NCBI RefSeq assembly: GCF_004299785.2
Contig: NZ_CP036246.2
Span: 868,001-932,000, forward strand
Reading direction: 5' to 3'
Length of the DNA: 64,000 bases
Source: Arcobacter porcinus
Lineage (GTDB): Bacteria > Campylobacterota > Campylobacteria > Campylobacterales > Arcobacteraceae
The position numbers were made by a program, and so were the translations under genes. Below are positions 53,157-63,257 of the stretch, piece by piece. Each line of letters begins with the position of its first letter. Position 1 is the first letter of the stretch. The notes beneath the pieces are model-generated. The model was not told the origin of the DNA, searched no databases, and saw only the letters and a program-made list of their open reading frames with translations.

Positions 53157-53897
53157 ATGGTTTATTATATTTTATTTGATACAGAAACAACAGGAGCTTT
53201 GGAAGAGGATAGAGTTATTCAATTTGGTGGAATGATTTTAGATCAAAAAGGGAAAATGGAAGTTTATGATGAACTTTGCTCAAGTTCTATTCCAATAAAA
53301 CTTGAAGCTATGGAAGTACATAATATTACTCCTGATATGCTAGAAAACAAACCAAGAGCTATAGAAACAAACTTTTATAGAAGATTAGAAGAGTTAAATA
53401 GTAGTTCAAACTTTTTAATTGCACATAATATAAATTTTGATTTAGAGATGATAAAAAAAGAGGGATTTGTAAATAATCTACAATTAATAGATACTTTAAG
53501 ATGTGCTAGGCATTTATATCCTGAACTGCCTTATCATAGACTTCAATATTTAAGATATGCTTTAAATCTTTATAAAAGTGAAAAAGAGGAAGCAAATAAA
53601 CTAAATATCACTATAAAAGCTCACGATGCAATAGGTGATGTACTTGTTATGAAACTTTTTTTAAGAGAACTTGTAGCAAAAACAAGAGAAGTTTATCCAA
53701 ATGATAATCCTATGAAAAAACTTGTAGCTTTAAGCTCTACACCTGTATTTGTACAAACATTTAAGTTTGGTAAATATAAAGGAGAAAATATATCTGATGT
53801 TGCACAAAAAGATGCAAACTACTTAAACTGGATGCTTAATAATATGGAAGATATGGATGAAGATTTGAAATATACTTTGAGTAAGGTTTTACAATAA
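53157..53897 (+). CDS. DEDDh 3'-5' exonuclease, DnaQ/ExoX-like
   Basis: This 246-residue protein has the exonuclease motifs DTETTGA (residues about 8-14), HNINFDLEMI and HDAIGDVLV, giving the DEDDh residues. The C-terminal part (FKFGKYKGENISDVAQKD, about 200-217) matches the small extra domain seen after ExoX-like exonucleases. It may act in DNA repair or RNA processing. It follows queA by nine bases; the hsd operon starts 129 bases later. Confidence 0.88.
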   Translation: MVYYILFDTETTGALEEDRVIQFGGMILDQKGKMEVYDELCSSSIPIKLEAMEVHNITPDMLENKPRAIETNFYRRLEELNSSSNFLIAHNINFDLEMIKKEGFVNNLQLIDTLRCARHLYPELPYHRLQYLRYALNLYKSEKEEANKLNITIKAHDAIGDVLVMKLFLRELVAKTREVYPNDNPMKKLVALSSTPVFVQTFKFGKYKGENISDVAQKDANYLNWMLNNMEDMDEDLKYTLSKVLQ

Positions 53898-53930
53898 GAT
53901 TATTAGATATATTGTATTGAACTTTGGCTA

Positions 53931-53938
53931 TATAAAAT
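53931..53938 (+). promoter_or_regulatory. Putative -10 region for the hsd operon
   Basis: TATAAAAT lies 88 bases before the hsdM ATG, in the 129-base gap after the exonuclease gene. The leader after it is A-rich with AAAGGA as the ribosome binding site. No regulator-type inverted repeat is evident. Confidence 0.35.
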
Positions 53939-54026
53939 AGGAAAAAAACAATAATTTAAAAATTAGTAAAATAGATTTTACTTAAAAAATAAAACAAAAT
54001 ATAAAAAATCAAAAGGAAATTATATA

Positions 54027-55580
54027 ATGACAAGTATTCAACAGCGAGCTGAACTTCAACGACAAATATGGCAAATAGCAAATGAAGTTAGAGGTTCAGT
54101 AGATGGCTGGGATTTTAAACAATATATTTTAGGTACTTTGTTTTATAGATTTATTAGTGAAAACTTCGCGAATTATATGGGTGGTGGAGATGCTTCAATT
54201 TATGAAGCACTAAAAGATACTGATGAAAGATTAGAAAGTATCAAAGATGATGCTATCAAAACAAAAGGGTATTTTATATATCCAAGTCAACTTTTTGAAA
54301 ATATTGTAAAAAATTGTCAAGAAAATCCTAATTTAAATACTGATTTAAAAAAAATATTTACAGATATAGAAAGTTCTGCAAATGGATATAAATCTGAAAA
54401 TGATATTAAAGGTTTGTTTGCTGATTTTGATACTACAAGTAATAGACTTGGAAACACAGTAAAAGATAAAAATGAAAGACTATGTTCTGTACTTAAAGGG
54501 GTAAATAAATTAAACTTTGGTAAGTTTGAAGAGAATCATATTGACCTTTTTGGTGATGCATATGAGTATCTTATCTCAAATTATGCAGCTAATGCTGGTA
54601 AAAGTGGTGGAGAGTTTTTTACACCACAAAGTGTATCAAAGCTTTTAGCAAAACTTGCAATGAGTGGACAAGAGACTATAAATAAAATCTATGATCCTGC
54701 TTGTGGTTCTGGCTCACTTTTACTTCAAGCAAAAAAGCAGTTTGAAGAGCATATTGTTGAAGATGGTTTTTTTGGACAAGAGATAAACCATACTACTTTT
54801 AACCTTGCTCGTATGAATATGTTTTTGCACAATATAAACTACGATAAGTTTAATATAGCTTTAGGAAATACACTAACAAATCCTTTCTTTTTGGATGATA
54901 AACCTTTTGATGCTATCGTATCAAATCCGCCTTATTCTGTAAAATGGATAGGAAGTGAAGACCCTACATTAATCAATGATGATAGATATGCACCTGCTGG
55001 AGTATTGGCTCCTAAGTCAAAAGCTGATTTTGCTTTTGTATTGCATTGTTTAAGTTATCTTTCACCTAAAGGAAAAGCTGCGATAGTTTGTTTTCCTGGT
55101 ATTTTTTATAGAGGTGGAGCAGAAGCTAAGATAAGAAAATACTTAGTAGATGGAAACTATGTAGAGAGTGTTATATCTCTTGCTCCAAATCTATTTTTTG
55201 GTACTTCAATTGCTGTTAATATCTTGGTTTTAGCTAAAAATAAAAAAGACACTAAAACACAGTTTATCGATGCAAGTGGACTTTTTAAAAAACAAACAAA
55301 TAACAATGTCTTAACCTATGAAGGAGAAAATAATCATATTGATGAAATACTTAAAGTATTTGCTAGTAAAGAAAATATTGAACATTTTACTAAGTGTGTG
55401 GATATTGATGTAATTGAAGAAAATGATTATAACCTTTCAGTAAGTTCATATGTTGAAGCAAAAGATACAAGAGAAAAAATAGATATAAATGAGCTAAATG
55501 AAGAGCTAAAAAGTACAGTTGAAAAAATAGATACTTTAAGAAGTGAGATTGACAAAATAGTAGCGGAGATTGAAGCGTGA
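54027..55580 (+). CDS. hsdM: Type I restriction-modification system, methyltransferase subunit
   Basis: HsdM is the adenine methyltransferase of the type I complex. The 517-residue protein has the N-terminal helical domain ([20 protein letters not shown]), [17 protein letters not shown] near residue 197, the SAM motif [13 protein letters not shown] (about 223-235) and the catalytic SNPPYSV (about 298-304). The C-terminal tail is coiled ([20 protein letters not shown]). Length is normal. Its TGA overlaps the hsdS GTG start (GTGA). Confidence 0.96.
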   Translation: MTSIQQRAELQRQIWQIANEVRGSVDGWDFKQYILGTLFYRFISENFANYMGGGDASIYEALKDTDERLESIKDDAIKTKGYFIYPSQLFENIVKNCQENPNLNTDLKKIFTDIESSANGYKSENDIKGLFADFDTTSNRLGNTVKDKNERLCSVLKGVNKLNFGKFEENHIDLFGDAYEYLISNYAANAGKSGGEFFTPQSVSKLLAKLAMSGQETINKIYDPACGSGSLLLQAKKQFEEHIVEDGFFGQEINHTTFNLARMNMFLHNINYDKFNIALGNTLTNPFFLDDKPFDAIVSNPPYSVKWIGSEDPTLINDDRYAPAGVLAPKSKADFAFVLHCLSYLSPKGKAAIVCFPGIFYRGGAEAKIRKYLVDGNYVESVISLAPNLFFGTSIAVNILVLAKNKKDTKTQFIDASGLFKKQTNNNVLTYEGENNHIDEILKVFASKENIEHFTKCVDIDVIEENDYNLSVSSYVEAKDTREKIDINELNEELKSTVEKIDTLRSEIDKIVAEIEA

Positions 55581-56746
55581 GTGAAAAAATCTCGTGTAGT
55601 GAAACGAAACCCCTAAGCGGAGTCTGGAAAATAAAAGAACTTCTTAAAGGTGTAGAGCTTGAGTGGAAAGCATTAGGTCAAGTAGTAGACTATGAACAGC
55701 CAACAAAATATTTAGTTAAATCGAAAAATTATAGTGATGACTGGAACACACCTGTTTTAACAGCTGGAAAAACTTTTATTCTTGGATATACTAATGAAAC
55801 TGATGGCATATATAAGGCTTCTGAAAATCCAGTAATTATTTTCGATGATTTTACAACGGCAAACAAATGGGTTGACTTTGATTTTAAAGCCAAATCTTCA
55901 GCAATGAAAATGATTACTTCAAAAAATGATGAAAAATATTCAATAAAATATATTTATTATTGGTTAAATACTTTGCCAAGTGAATTAGTTGACGGTGACC
56001 ACAAAAGACAATGGATTAGTAATTTTTCTAATAAGTTAATTCCCATTCCTCATTTTGATATACAAAATGAAATTGTCCGAGTTTTGGACAATTTCACAGA
56101 GCTTACAGCAGAGCTTACAGCAGAGCTTACAGCACGGAGAAAACAATATAGTTACTATAGAGATAAATTATTTACATTTGAAGATAGGGAAGTTGAGTTC
56201 AAGCCATTGGGAAAATTAGCTGAAAACCTTGATTCAAAAAGAAAACCTATTACAAGTGGATTAAGAGAAACTGGAGAAATTCCATATTATGGAGCATCAG
56301 GGATTGTTGATTATGTAAAAGATTTTATTTTTGATGGTGATTTTCTTCTCATTTCAGAAGATGGAGCAAATTTATTAGCAAGAAATACACCTATTGCATT
56401 TAGTATTAGTGGAAAAAATTGGGTTAATAATCATGCACATGTATTAAGGTTCGATACCTATGTGGAACGAAGATTTGTTGAAATATATTTAAATAGTATT
56501 GATTTAACTCCATATATTTCGGGTGCTGCTCAGCCTAAATTAAATCAACAAAATTTAAATAATATTAAAATTCCTAATCCTTCATTATTAGAAAAACAAA
56601 GAATAGTAGATATATTAGATAAATTTGATACTCTTACAAACTCTATAAGCGAAGGATTACCAAAAGAGATAGAGTTAAGAACTAAACAATATGAGTATTA
56701 TCGAAATTTATTACTCGCCTTTCCAAAAGATAAAGAGGTAGAATAA
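55577..56746 (+). CDS. hsdS: Type I restriction-modification system, specificity subunit
   Basis: HsdS sets the split DNA recognition site. The 389-residue protein has two target-recognition regions (about 30-165 and 215-335), joined by a central conserved helix with three tandem copies of a TAEL-type unit, and ends in the second spacer ([19 protein letters not shown]). Both halves are present, so it is intact. The N-terminus ([13 protein letters not shown], residues 6-18) is coded by a GC-rich stretch at 55592-55633 that looks inserted: the usual start would run from MSEKI straight to KELLKG. It overlaps hsdM by four bases. Confidence 0.93.
   Translation: MSEKISCSETKPLSGVWKIKELLKGVELEWKALGQVVDYEQPTKYLVKSKNYSDDWNTPVLTAGKTFILGYTNETDGIYKASENPVIIFDDFTTANKWVDFDFKAKSSAMKMITSKNDEKYSIKYIYYWLNTLPSELVDGDHKRQWISNFSNKLIPIPHFDIQNEIVRVLDNFTELTAELTAELTARRKQYSYYRDKLFTFEDREVEFKPLGKLAENLDSKRKPITSGLRETGEIPYYGASGIVDYVKDFIFDGDFLLISEDGANLLARNTPIAFSISGKNWVNNHAHVLRFDTYVERRFVEIYLNSIDLTPYISGAAQPKLNQQNLNNIKIPNPSLLEKQRIVDILDKFDTLTNSISEGLPKEIELRTKQYEYYRNLLLAFPKDKEVE
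56099..56134 (+). repeat. Three tandem 12-base repeats in the hsdS spacer
   Basis: GAGCTTACAGCA occurs three times in a row, each coding Glu-Leu-Thr-Ala, so the protein reads [13 protein letters not shown] at residues 174-186. Copy-number change of such a 12-base unit in the EcoR124-type HsdS is known to change the spacing between the two half-sites by one base pair. Confidence 0.95.
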
Positions 56747-56747
56747 A

Positions 56748-57857
56748 ATGGCATATACACTTAAAAATATTGCACAAAAGTTAAAAGATAGTCAAAAAAA
56801 AGTACAGCTTATTTATGCTTTTAACGGTACGGGAAAAACAAGACTTTCAAAAGAGTTTAAAAAGTTAGTTAATTCTGAAAATGAAGAGAATGAAGAAACT
56901 AAAAATAAAATTCTTTATTATAATGCTTTTACAGAAGATTTATTTTCTTGGGACAATGAAGATGAACACAAACTACTAATAAAACCTAACTCTTTTACTG
57001 ACTGGATATTAAATACTCAAGGACATGATCAAAATATTATTACAAATTTTCAAAGGTTTAGTGACAATAAACTTACACCACATTTTAATGAGAATTTTTC
57101 TGAAGTTACTTTCTCTTTTGAAACAGGAGATGAACAAGATTTAAATAATGTAAAAATATCTAGAGGGGAAGAAAGTAATTTTATTTGGAGTATTTTTTAT
57201 ATATTAATTGAAGAGGTGATTAGTGAGCTTAATAAGCCAGAATTAGAATATGATGATACTAATCCATTTCATAATTTAGAGTATATATTTATAGATGACC
57301 CTGTAAGTTCACTTGATGAAAATCATTTAATACAATTAGCAGTAAATTTATCAAAATTAATAAAATCAAGTAAATCAACAGATTTAAAATTTATTATTTC
57401 AACACATAGTCCACTATTTTATAATGTACTTTATAATGAACTTGGTACTAAAACTTCATATATGTTAAGCAAATTAGAAGATGGTACTTTTGAATTAAAT
57501 GAAAAAAAGGGAGATTCAAATAAAAGTTTTTCATATCATTTATATTTAAGGGATACTATTCAAGAAGCAATTGATGAAAATAATATATCAAAATATCATT
57601 TTGTATTGCTTCGTAATTTATATGAAAAAACTGCAAATTTTCTTGGTTATAGTAAGTGGTCTGAACTTTTGCCAACTAATGAGAGAGAAAATTATATGAA
57701 TCGTGTTATGACTTTTTATTCTCATAGCTCTTTATCAAGTGAACAAATCTCTGAGCCTACAGAGCCAGAGAAACAAACGGTTAAATTTTTATTTAATCAC
57801 TTAATAAATGAATCTAAATATTGGAGACAGGAAGAAAACAATGAGTCAACAAACTAA
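56748..57857 (+). CDS. prrC: PrrC-like anticodon nuclease, ABC ATPase plus C-terminal nuclease domain
   Basis: This 369-residue protein sits between hsdS and hsdR, as prrC does in the E. coli prr locus. The N-terminal ABC-type ATPase has Walker A ([11 protein letters not shown], 24-34), a signature-like ISRGEES (137-143), Walker B ([12 protein letters not shown], 179-190) and the H-loop His220. In the C-terminal part Arg289, Glu293 and His326 fit the PrrC nuclease triad Arg320-Glu324-His356 in order and spacing (4 apart, then 33 against 32). PrrC cuts tRNA in the anticodon loop when a phage inactivates the restriction complex. The motif match and location are seen; activity and tRNA target are inference. 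It is slightly shorter than E. coli PrrC (396). Confidence 0.8.
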   Translation: MAYTLKNIAQKLKDSQKKVQLIYAFNGTGKTRLSKEFKKLVNSENEENEETKNKILYYNAFTEDLFSWDNEDEHKLLIKPNSFTDWILNTQGHDQNIITNFQRFSDNKLTPHFNENFSEVTFSFETGDEQDLNNVKISRGEESNFIWSIFYILIEEVISELNKPELEYDDTNPFHNLEYIFIDDPVSSLDENHLIQLAVNLSKLIKSSKSTDLKFIISTHSPLFYNVLYNELGTKTSYMLSKLEDGTFELNEKKGDSNKSFSYHLYLRDTIQEAIDENNISKYHFVLLRNLYEKTANFLGYSKWSELLPTNERENYMNRVMTFYSHSSLSSEQISEPTEPEKQTVKFLFNHLINESKYWRQEENNESTN

Positions 57858-60800
57858 ACCTATTGCCGAATCAAAAAAATTTATCATTTTAGATAAATAC
57901 ACAAAAATTGACCAAGAAGGAACTAGCTACCAAAGTGAAGCTGACTTGGAAAAAGAGCTTATCAAAGATTTGGCAAATCAAGGATATGAGTATCGAGAAG
58001 ATATAAATAATCCTGATACACTTTTAGCAAATATAAGAATACAACTTCAAGAGCTAAATAAAGTAGAATTTAAAGATAGTGAATGGAGTAGATTTTTAGA
58101 AGAGTACTTGGATAAACCTAGTGATAATATCATAGAAAAGACTAGAAAGATACATGATGATTATATTTATGATTTTGTATTTGATGATGGGCATATTAAA
58201 AATATATATTTATTAGATAAGTCAAATATCGCAAGAAACAGAGTTCAAGTAATAAAACAATTTTCTCAAAAAGGAACTCAAGCAAATAGATATGATGTAA
58301 CTATTTTAGTAAATGGATTGCCTTTAGTTCAAATAGAACTTAAAAAAAGAGGAGTTTCTATACGAGAAGCTTTCAATCAAGTACATAGATACTCAAAAGA
58401 GAGTTTTAATAGTGATAATTCACTTTTTAAATATTTGCAAATTTTTGTTATATCAAATGGGACTGATAGTAGGTATTTCGCAAATACAACTAAAAGAGAT
58501 AAAAATAGTTTTGATTTTACTATGAATTGGGCAAAAAAAGATAATAAGCTTATTAAAGATTTAAAAGATTTTACTGCAACTTTTTTACAAAAAAAGACTT
58601 TACTTGATGTGCTTATCAATTATTGTGTATTTGATGTAAGTGATACACTACTTATAATGAGACCTTATCAAATAGCAGCAAGTGAGAGAATAATATGGAA
58701 AATCAAAGGTGCTTATGAAGCTAAAAAATGGAGTTCTTTAGAGGGATTTGGTTATATCTGGCACACTACAGGAAGTGGAAAAACTCTTACAAGCTTTAAA
58801 TCTGCAAGACTAGCAACACAGCTTGACTTTATAGAGAAAGTATTTTTTGTAGTAGATAGAAAAGACCTTGATTATCAAACAATGAAAGAGTACCAAAGAT
58901 TTTCACCTGATAGTGTAAACGGTAGTGAGAATACAGCAGGATTAAAAAGAAATATAGATAAAGAAGATAATAAAATCATTGTAACAACTATTCAAAAACT
59001 TAACAACCTTATGAAGAGTGAAAGTGATTTGGAGATTTATAATAAGCAAGTTGTATTTATATTTGATGAAGCTCATAGAAGTCAATTTGGTGAAGCCCAA
59101 AAGAACTTAAAAAAGAAATTTAAAAAGTTTTATCAATTTGGATTTACAGGAACACCTATTATTGCAGGAAAAAATGCTTTAGGAAGTGAAAGTACTGCAA
59201 GTGTATTTGGAGAAGAGTTACATTCGTATGTAATTACTGATGCTATACGAGACGAAAAAGTTTTAAAGTTTAAAGTAGATTATAATGATGTAAGACCACA
59301 GTTTAAAACTCTTGAAAATGAAACAGATGAGAAAAAACTTAATGCTTATGAAACAAAACAAGCATTTCTACATCCTGTAAGAATAAATGAAATAACTCAG
59401 TATATTTTAAATAACTTTAATCAAAAAACACACCGACTACAAGTAGGAACAAATGGCTTTAATGCCATGTTTGCAGTAAGTAGCAAAGCAGCTGCAATGC
59501 AATACTATGAAACTTTTAAAAACTTACAAAAAAATAGTGAAAGACCTTTAAAAATAGCTACTATATTTTCATATTCTGCAAATGAAGAGCAAAATGCTAT
59601 TGGAGAAATTGAAGATGAAAACTTTGAACCATCTGCAATGGATGCAAGTGCAAAAGAATTTTTAAGTATGGCTATTGATGATTATAATAAAATGTTTAAA
59701 ACAACTTATGGAGTTGAAAGTAAAGAGTTTCAAAATTATTATAAAGACCTTGCTAAAAGAGTAAGAGGTAAAGATAACAATGGAATTGCCCTTAAAAAAG
59801 AAGAAAAAGTTGACTTACTAATTGTTGTAGGAATGTTCTTAACAGGTTTTGATGCACCTACATTAAACACTTTATTTTTAGATAAAAATCTTAGATATCA
59901 TGGATTGATGCAGGCATATTCAAGAACAAATAGAATATATGATGCTACAAAAACCTTTGGAAATATAGTAACTTTTAGAAACTTAGAAGATGCAACTATT
60001 GAAGCAATTACTCTTTTTGGTGATAGCAATACTAAAAATGTAGTTTTAGAAAAAAGCTATGATGAATATATGGATGGTTTCACAGATTCAACATCAGGGG
60101 AAGCTAGACGAGGGTATTTAGAAATTATTAAAGAATTAGAACAAAAATTTCCTAATCCTGATGAAATAGAAAGAGAAAAAGATAAAAAAGAGTTCGCTAA
60201 ACTTTTTGGTGAGTACTTAAGAGCTGAAAGTGTACTTCAAAACTATGATGAATTTTCAGCATTAAAAGCATTACAAGATTTAGATTTAGATGATGACAAA
60301 GCAGTTGAAGAGTTTAAATCTAAACACTATTTAGATGATGAAAAGTTTGAAAAATTTAAAAATGAGAAAATACCATCAGAGCGTTTAATTCAGGACTATA
60401 AATCAACTTATAATGATATTAGAGAATGTATAAGAACTCAAAAAACTTCTAATGAAAAAGAGAGTTCAAATATTGATTGGAACGATATTGTATTTGAAGT
60501 TGATTTATTAAAATCTCAAGAGATAAATCTTGATTATATTTTAGAATTATTACATGAGCATAATAAAAAGAATAAAAACAAAACAGCATTGCTTGAAGAA
60601 GCAAAAAGAATGCTTCGAGCAAGTCTAGATAATCGAGAAAAAGAGAGTTTAATAGTTGATTTTATTAATGAAACTAATTTAGATGTAATAGATGATAGAG
60701 CTAACTTTATAGATAGTTTTTATAAATTTGCACAAACTAAACAAAAAAAAGAAGCAAATGAATTAATCACAGATGAAGAGTTAAATGAGGAAGCAGCAAA

Positions 60801-60978
60801 AAGATATATCATGACATCACTTAAACGTGAATATGCAAGTGAGAATGGAACAGAGTTAAATTCGATTTTACCTAAAATGAGTCCCTTAAATCCTCAATAC
60901 TTAACTAAAAAGCAAAGTGTATTTCAAAAAATAGCTTTATTTGTTGAGAAGTTTAAAGGTGTGGGTGGAAAGTTATAG
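57841..60978 (+). CDS. hsdR: Type I restriction-modification system, restriction subunit
   Basis: HsdR is the motor and nuclease of the type I enzyme. The 1045-residue protein has the PD-(D/E)XK nuclease site ([10 protein letters not shown] near residue 162), then Walker [12 protein letters not shown] (about 305-315), the DEAH box [20 protein letters not shown] and a second helicase half with [21 protein letters not shown] start at ATG 57841, because the protein then begins [11 protein letters not shown] after AGGAAG; a longer frame from 57808 only overlaps the previous gene. It overlaps the PrrC-like gene by 17 bases. It is apparently intact. Confidence 0.95.
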   Translation: MSQQTKPIAESKKFIILDKYTKIDQEGTSYQSEADLEKELIKDLANQGYEYREDINNPDTLLANIRIQLQELNKVEFKDSEWSRFLEEYLDKPSDNIIEKTRKIHDDYIYDFVFDDGHIKNIYLLDKSNIARNRVQVIKQFSQKGTQANRYDVTILVNGLPLVQIELKKRGVSIREAFNQVHRYSKESFNSDNSLFKYLQIFVISNGTDSRYFANTTKRDKNSFDFTMNWAKKDNKLIKDLKDFTATFLQKKTLLDVLINYCVFDVSDTLLIMRPYQIAASERIIWKIKGAYEAKKWSSLEGFGYIWHTTGSGKTLTSFKSARLATQLDFIEKVFFVVDRKDLDYQTMKEYQRFSPDSVNGSENTAGLKRNIDKEDNKIIVTTIQKLNNLMKSESDLEIYNKQVVFIFDEAHRSQFGEAQKNLKKKFKKFYQFGFTGTPIIAGKNALGSESTASVFGEELHSYVITDAIRDEKVLKFKVDYNDVRPQFKTLENETDEKKLNAYETKQAFLHPVRINEITQYILNNFNQKTHRLQVGTNGFNAMFAVSSKAAAMQYYETFKNLQKNSERPLKIATIFSYSANEEQNAIGEIEDENFEPSAMDASAKEFLSMAIDDYNKMFKTTYGVESKEFQNYYKDLAKRVRGKDNNGIALKKEEKVDLLIVVGMFLTGFDAPTLNTLFLDKNLRYHGLMQAYSRTNRIYDATKTFGNIVTFRNLEDATIEAITLFGDSNTKNVVLEKSYDEYMDGFTDSTSGEARRGYLEIIKELEQKFPNPDEIEREKDKKEFAKLFGEYLRAESVLQNYDEFSALKALQDLDLDDDKAVEEFKSKHYLDDEKFEKFKNEKIPSERLIQDYKSTYNDIRECIRTQKTSNEKESSNIDWNDIVFEVDLLKSQEINLDYILELLHEHNKKNKNKTALLEEAKRMLRASLDNREKESLIVDFINETNLDVIDDRANFIDSFYKFAQTKQKKEANELITDEELNEEAAKRYIMTSLKREYASENGTELNSILPKMSPLNPQYLTKKQSVFQKIALFVEKFKGVGGKL

Positions 60979-61009
60979 AAAATTTTATTTTCATAAAAAT
61001 AGATATAAG

Positions 61010-61036
61010 TAAGCTAGAAAAAAGAGGATTCTATTC
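61010..61036 (-). terminator. Weak hairpin between hsdR and aroE
   Basis: AGGA and TCCT form a short stem with an eight-base loop, and T runs lie on both sides at the junction of the convergent hsdR and aroE genes. It is a marginal two-way terminator candidate. Confidence 0.25.
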
Positions 61037-61834
61037 TCCTTTTAAGCCTTTTCTCATAGCCTCAACCAAGCTTTCAACTGCTTTTGTATCTGTAAAATAC
61101 TCAAAAGCCAAAACACCTTGATATAAAAGCATATCTTCCCCATCTTTTATCTCATTATTTAAATCTTTTGCCAAAGCTAAAAATGGAGTAATCTTTCCAT
61201 AAATACAATCAAAAGCAAAAGATGAATTACTTAAAACTTTTTCTAAAATTTCTTTAGGAGCTGGAAGTAAATCATCTTTTAATCCTGCACTTGTAGAGTT
61301 TACCACCAAATCAAAGTTTGAAACTTCTTTTAATGGTTCAAACTCTTCCCAAGAGTAAGTCTCTATATCATTAGCTTTAAAAAAATCTAATCTATTTTTA
61401 GATCTATTTAAAACAACTACATCAATATTTTGCTCTTTTAGTGCAAGAGATATTGCTTTTGCAGTTCCACCAGCTCCAAGCAAAAGTACAGATTTTATTT
61501 TTCCAAAACTTTTTATAGCTTTTAAAAATCCAGGTGCATCTGTATTATATGCTAGTACTTTACTATCTTTTAAAATATATGTATTTACAGCTTTTATATC
61601 TTTTGCAATTCCAATAACTTCATCTGCTTGTAAAAAAGCATCTTCTTTATGAGGAACTGTTATATTTGCTCCAATAAAACCATTTTTAAGAAATTCATTT
61701 TTTAGTTCGTTTCCATTTTCTAAATGAAATTTCTTATAGTTTGCATCAAATTTTAGGTATTTAAACCCTGCATTTTGCATTTGAGGTGATTTTGAGTGAA
61801 CAACAGGATTTCCAAATATTGCAAATTTTTTCAT
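61031..61834 (-). CDS. aroE: Shikimate dehydrogenase (NADP+)
   Basis: AroE reduces 3-dehydroshikimate in aromatic amino acid synthesis. The 267-residue protein begins KKFAIFGNPVVHSKSPQMQN with the substrate-binding Ser pair, has GANITVPHKEDAF with the catalytic Lys, YNTDAPGF, and the nucleotide-binding LLGAGGTAKAIS. Length is normal. It follows the methyltransferase gene by three bases on the same strand. Confidence 0.96.
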   Translation of the reverse strand: MKKFAIFGNPVVHSKSPQMQNAGFKYLKFDANYKKFHLENGNELKNEFLKNGFIGANITVPHKEDAFLQADEVIGIAKDIKAVNTYILKDSKVLAYNTDAPGFLKAIKSFGKIKSVLLLGAGGTAKAISLALKEQNIDVVVLNRSKNRLDFFKANDIETYSWEEFEPLKEVSNFDLVVNSTSAGLKDDLLPAPKEILEKVLSNSSFAFDCIYGKITPFLALAKDLNNEIKDGEDMLLYQGVLAFEYFTDTKAVESLVEAMRKGLKGE

Positions 61835-61837
61835 ATA

Positions 61838-62449
61838 TTAAGCCTTTTTAGCATAGAAATTAAATAATGGGAAATCTCCATACTCTCTTTTGAATACAAA
61901 AACTCTTTCATAAATAAACTCTTTAAATCCTAAATTAGAGCATATTTTTTCAAGCTCTTCTTGTGAAAATCCAAAGTGATAAACACCTTCATTATTATAT
62001 TTTTTATGAAAAGATCCATCCTCTTTTTCTAAATCATTTATACAAATAACTCCATCTTTTTTTAAAGATTTATATGCTTTTTCAAAAAAGATATCCAAAT
62101 TTTCTATATGATGAAGTGACATTGAAGTTATTATTAAATCAAAGCTATTTTCATCTAAAGCATCTGTTTCTATATTGTGTTTAAGTGCTTTTATATTTGA
62201 TAAATTTTGCTCTTTTGCCTTATTATTAAACTCTTCAACCATTCCATCTGAGTTATCAAGTCCTAAAATTTTATTTGAGTTATTTTTTAGAGCAAATGAT
62301 ACAAGTCCAGTTCCGCAACCATACTCTAAAATATTTTTTACTTTTTCTAAGTTTACATTTTTCTTAATATTTTCTATACAAGCTTCTGTTCTATCAAGAG
62401 TTGTTCTCTTTTTATCCCACTCTTTTGCTCTTTCATCAAATTTATTCAA
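61838..62449 (-). CDS. Class I SAM-dependent methyltransferase
   Basis: This 203-residue protein has the SAM-binding motif ILEYGCGTGLVSFAL at about residues 40-54 and LITSMSLHHIENLDIF as motif post-II, typical of small-molecule methyltransferases (UbiE-like group). The substrate is unknown. The start is TTG at 62449, supported by AAGGA upstream (62456-62460). It is co-transcribed with aroE and is divergent from pgeF. Confidence 0.88.
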   Translation of the reverse strand: MNKFDERAKEWDKKRTTLDRTEACIENIKKNVNLEKVKNILEYGCGTGLVSFALKNNSNKILGLDNSDGMVEEFNNKAKEQNLSNIKALKHNIETDALDENSFDLIITSMSLHHIENLDIFFEKAYKSLKKDGVICINDLEKEDGSFHKKYNNEGVYHFGFSQEELEKICSNLGFKEFIYERVFVFKREYGDFPLFNFYAKKA

Positions 62450-62480
62450 AACTAATCCTTAAACTATTTTTAGGCAAGAT

Positions 62481-62486
62481 TATAAC
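62481..62486 (+). promoter_or_regulatory. Putative -10 box for pgeF
   Basis: GATTATAACTAAA contains TATAAC, 24 bases before the ATG at 62510, in the 60-base divergent gap with the methyltransferase gene. Confidence 0.3.
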
Positions 62487-62509
62487 TAAAAGTGAATTAA
62501 GAGAGCAAA

Positions 62510-63178
62510 ATGGGTATAAAATATTTTATTAGTGATATAAATGATGGAAATTTAGCTTTTCATGTTGGTGATATTATAAAAAATGTAAAGAACAATAGAG
62601 AAAAATTGGCACAAAAATATTCATATAACAATAATGATTTAGTTTATATGAATCAAATACATAGTGATAATATAGTTATAGTAGATGAAAATAGCCCAAA
62701 ATTAATAGATAATTGTGATGCTCTTATTACAAATAGTAAAAATCTTCCTCTTATGGTTATGGTTGCTGATTGTATTCCAATACTACTTTTTGATGAAAGA
62801 AAAGGAGTAATCGCAGCTATTCATGCGGGAAGAAATTCAACATTTTTAGAAATTACAAAAAAAACAGCTCAAATTTTTATAGATAGATTTAATTCAAATC
62901 CAAAAGATATAAAAGCAGTTTTAGGAGCTAGTATCCAAAAATGTTGTTATGAAGTAAGTATTGAAATGGCAAAAATAGTTGAAACATCATTCGGAAAAGA
63001 TTTTGTAGAAGATAGAAATATAGATTTACAAAGTATAAATAAAAAGCAATTAAATGATTTAGGAATTAAAAATATAGAGATTTCAGATATTTGTACAAAG
63101 TGTGGAATAGAGAAATATTTTTCATATAGAAAAAATAGTAAATCTGGCAGATTCGCAGCTATTATTACTCTTCATTAA
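62510..63178 (+). CDS. pgeF: Laccase-domain protein, peptidoglycan editing factor (YfiH-like)
   Basis: This 222-residue protein is of the YfiH/multicopper polyphenol oxidase family, now known to remove wrongly placed amino acids from muropeptide precursors, and also reported as purine nucleoside phosphorylase. It shows NQIHSDNIVIVDE, the metal-binding VADCIPILLFDERKGVIAA, HAGRNSTF in place of the more usual HAGWRGT, and the C-terminal KYFSYRKNSKSGRFAAII. Residues His, Cys and His of the site are visible. It is a single gene between two others. Confidence 0.9.
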   Translation: MGIKYFISDINDGNLAFHVGDIIKNVKNNREKLAQKYSYNNNDLVYMNQIHSDNIVIVDENSPKLIDNCDALITNSKNLPLMVMVADCIPILLFDERKGVIAAIHAGRNSTFLEITKKTAQIFIDRFNSNPKDIKAVLGASIQKCCYEVSIEMAKIVETSFGKDFVEDRNIDLQSINKKQLNDLGIKNIEISDICTKCGIEKYFSYRKNSKSGRFAAIITLH

Positions 63179-63228
63179 CTATTTAAGGCTTACTTCGATA
63201 AAATACACGATATTTTATAAAAAATACT

Positions 63229-63234
63229 TATAAT
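63229..63234 (+). promoter_or_regulatory. Putative -10 box for the malic enzyme gene
   Basis: A perfect TATAAT lies 24 bases before the ATG at 63258; AGAAGGG follows as ribosome binding site. A second candidate, GATAAAAT at 63197-63204, lies further upstream. Confidence 0.4.
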
Positions 63235-63257
63235 AAATGTCTTAGAAGGGAATAAAT

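Noticed and set aside
62175-62462. 95-codon ORF antisense to the methyltransferase
   Set aside because: Phe/Ser-rich shadow frame within a conserved gene.
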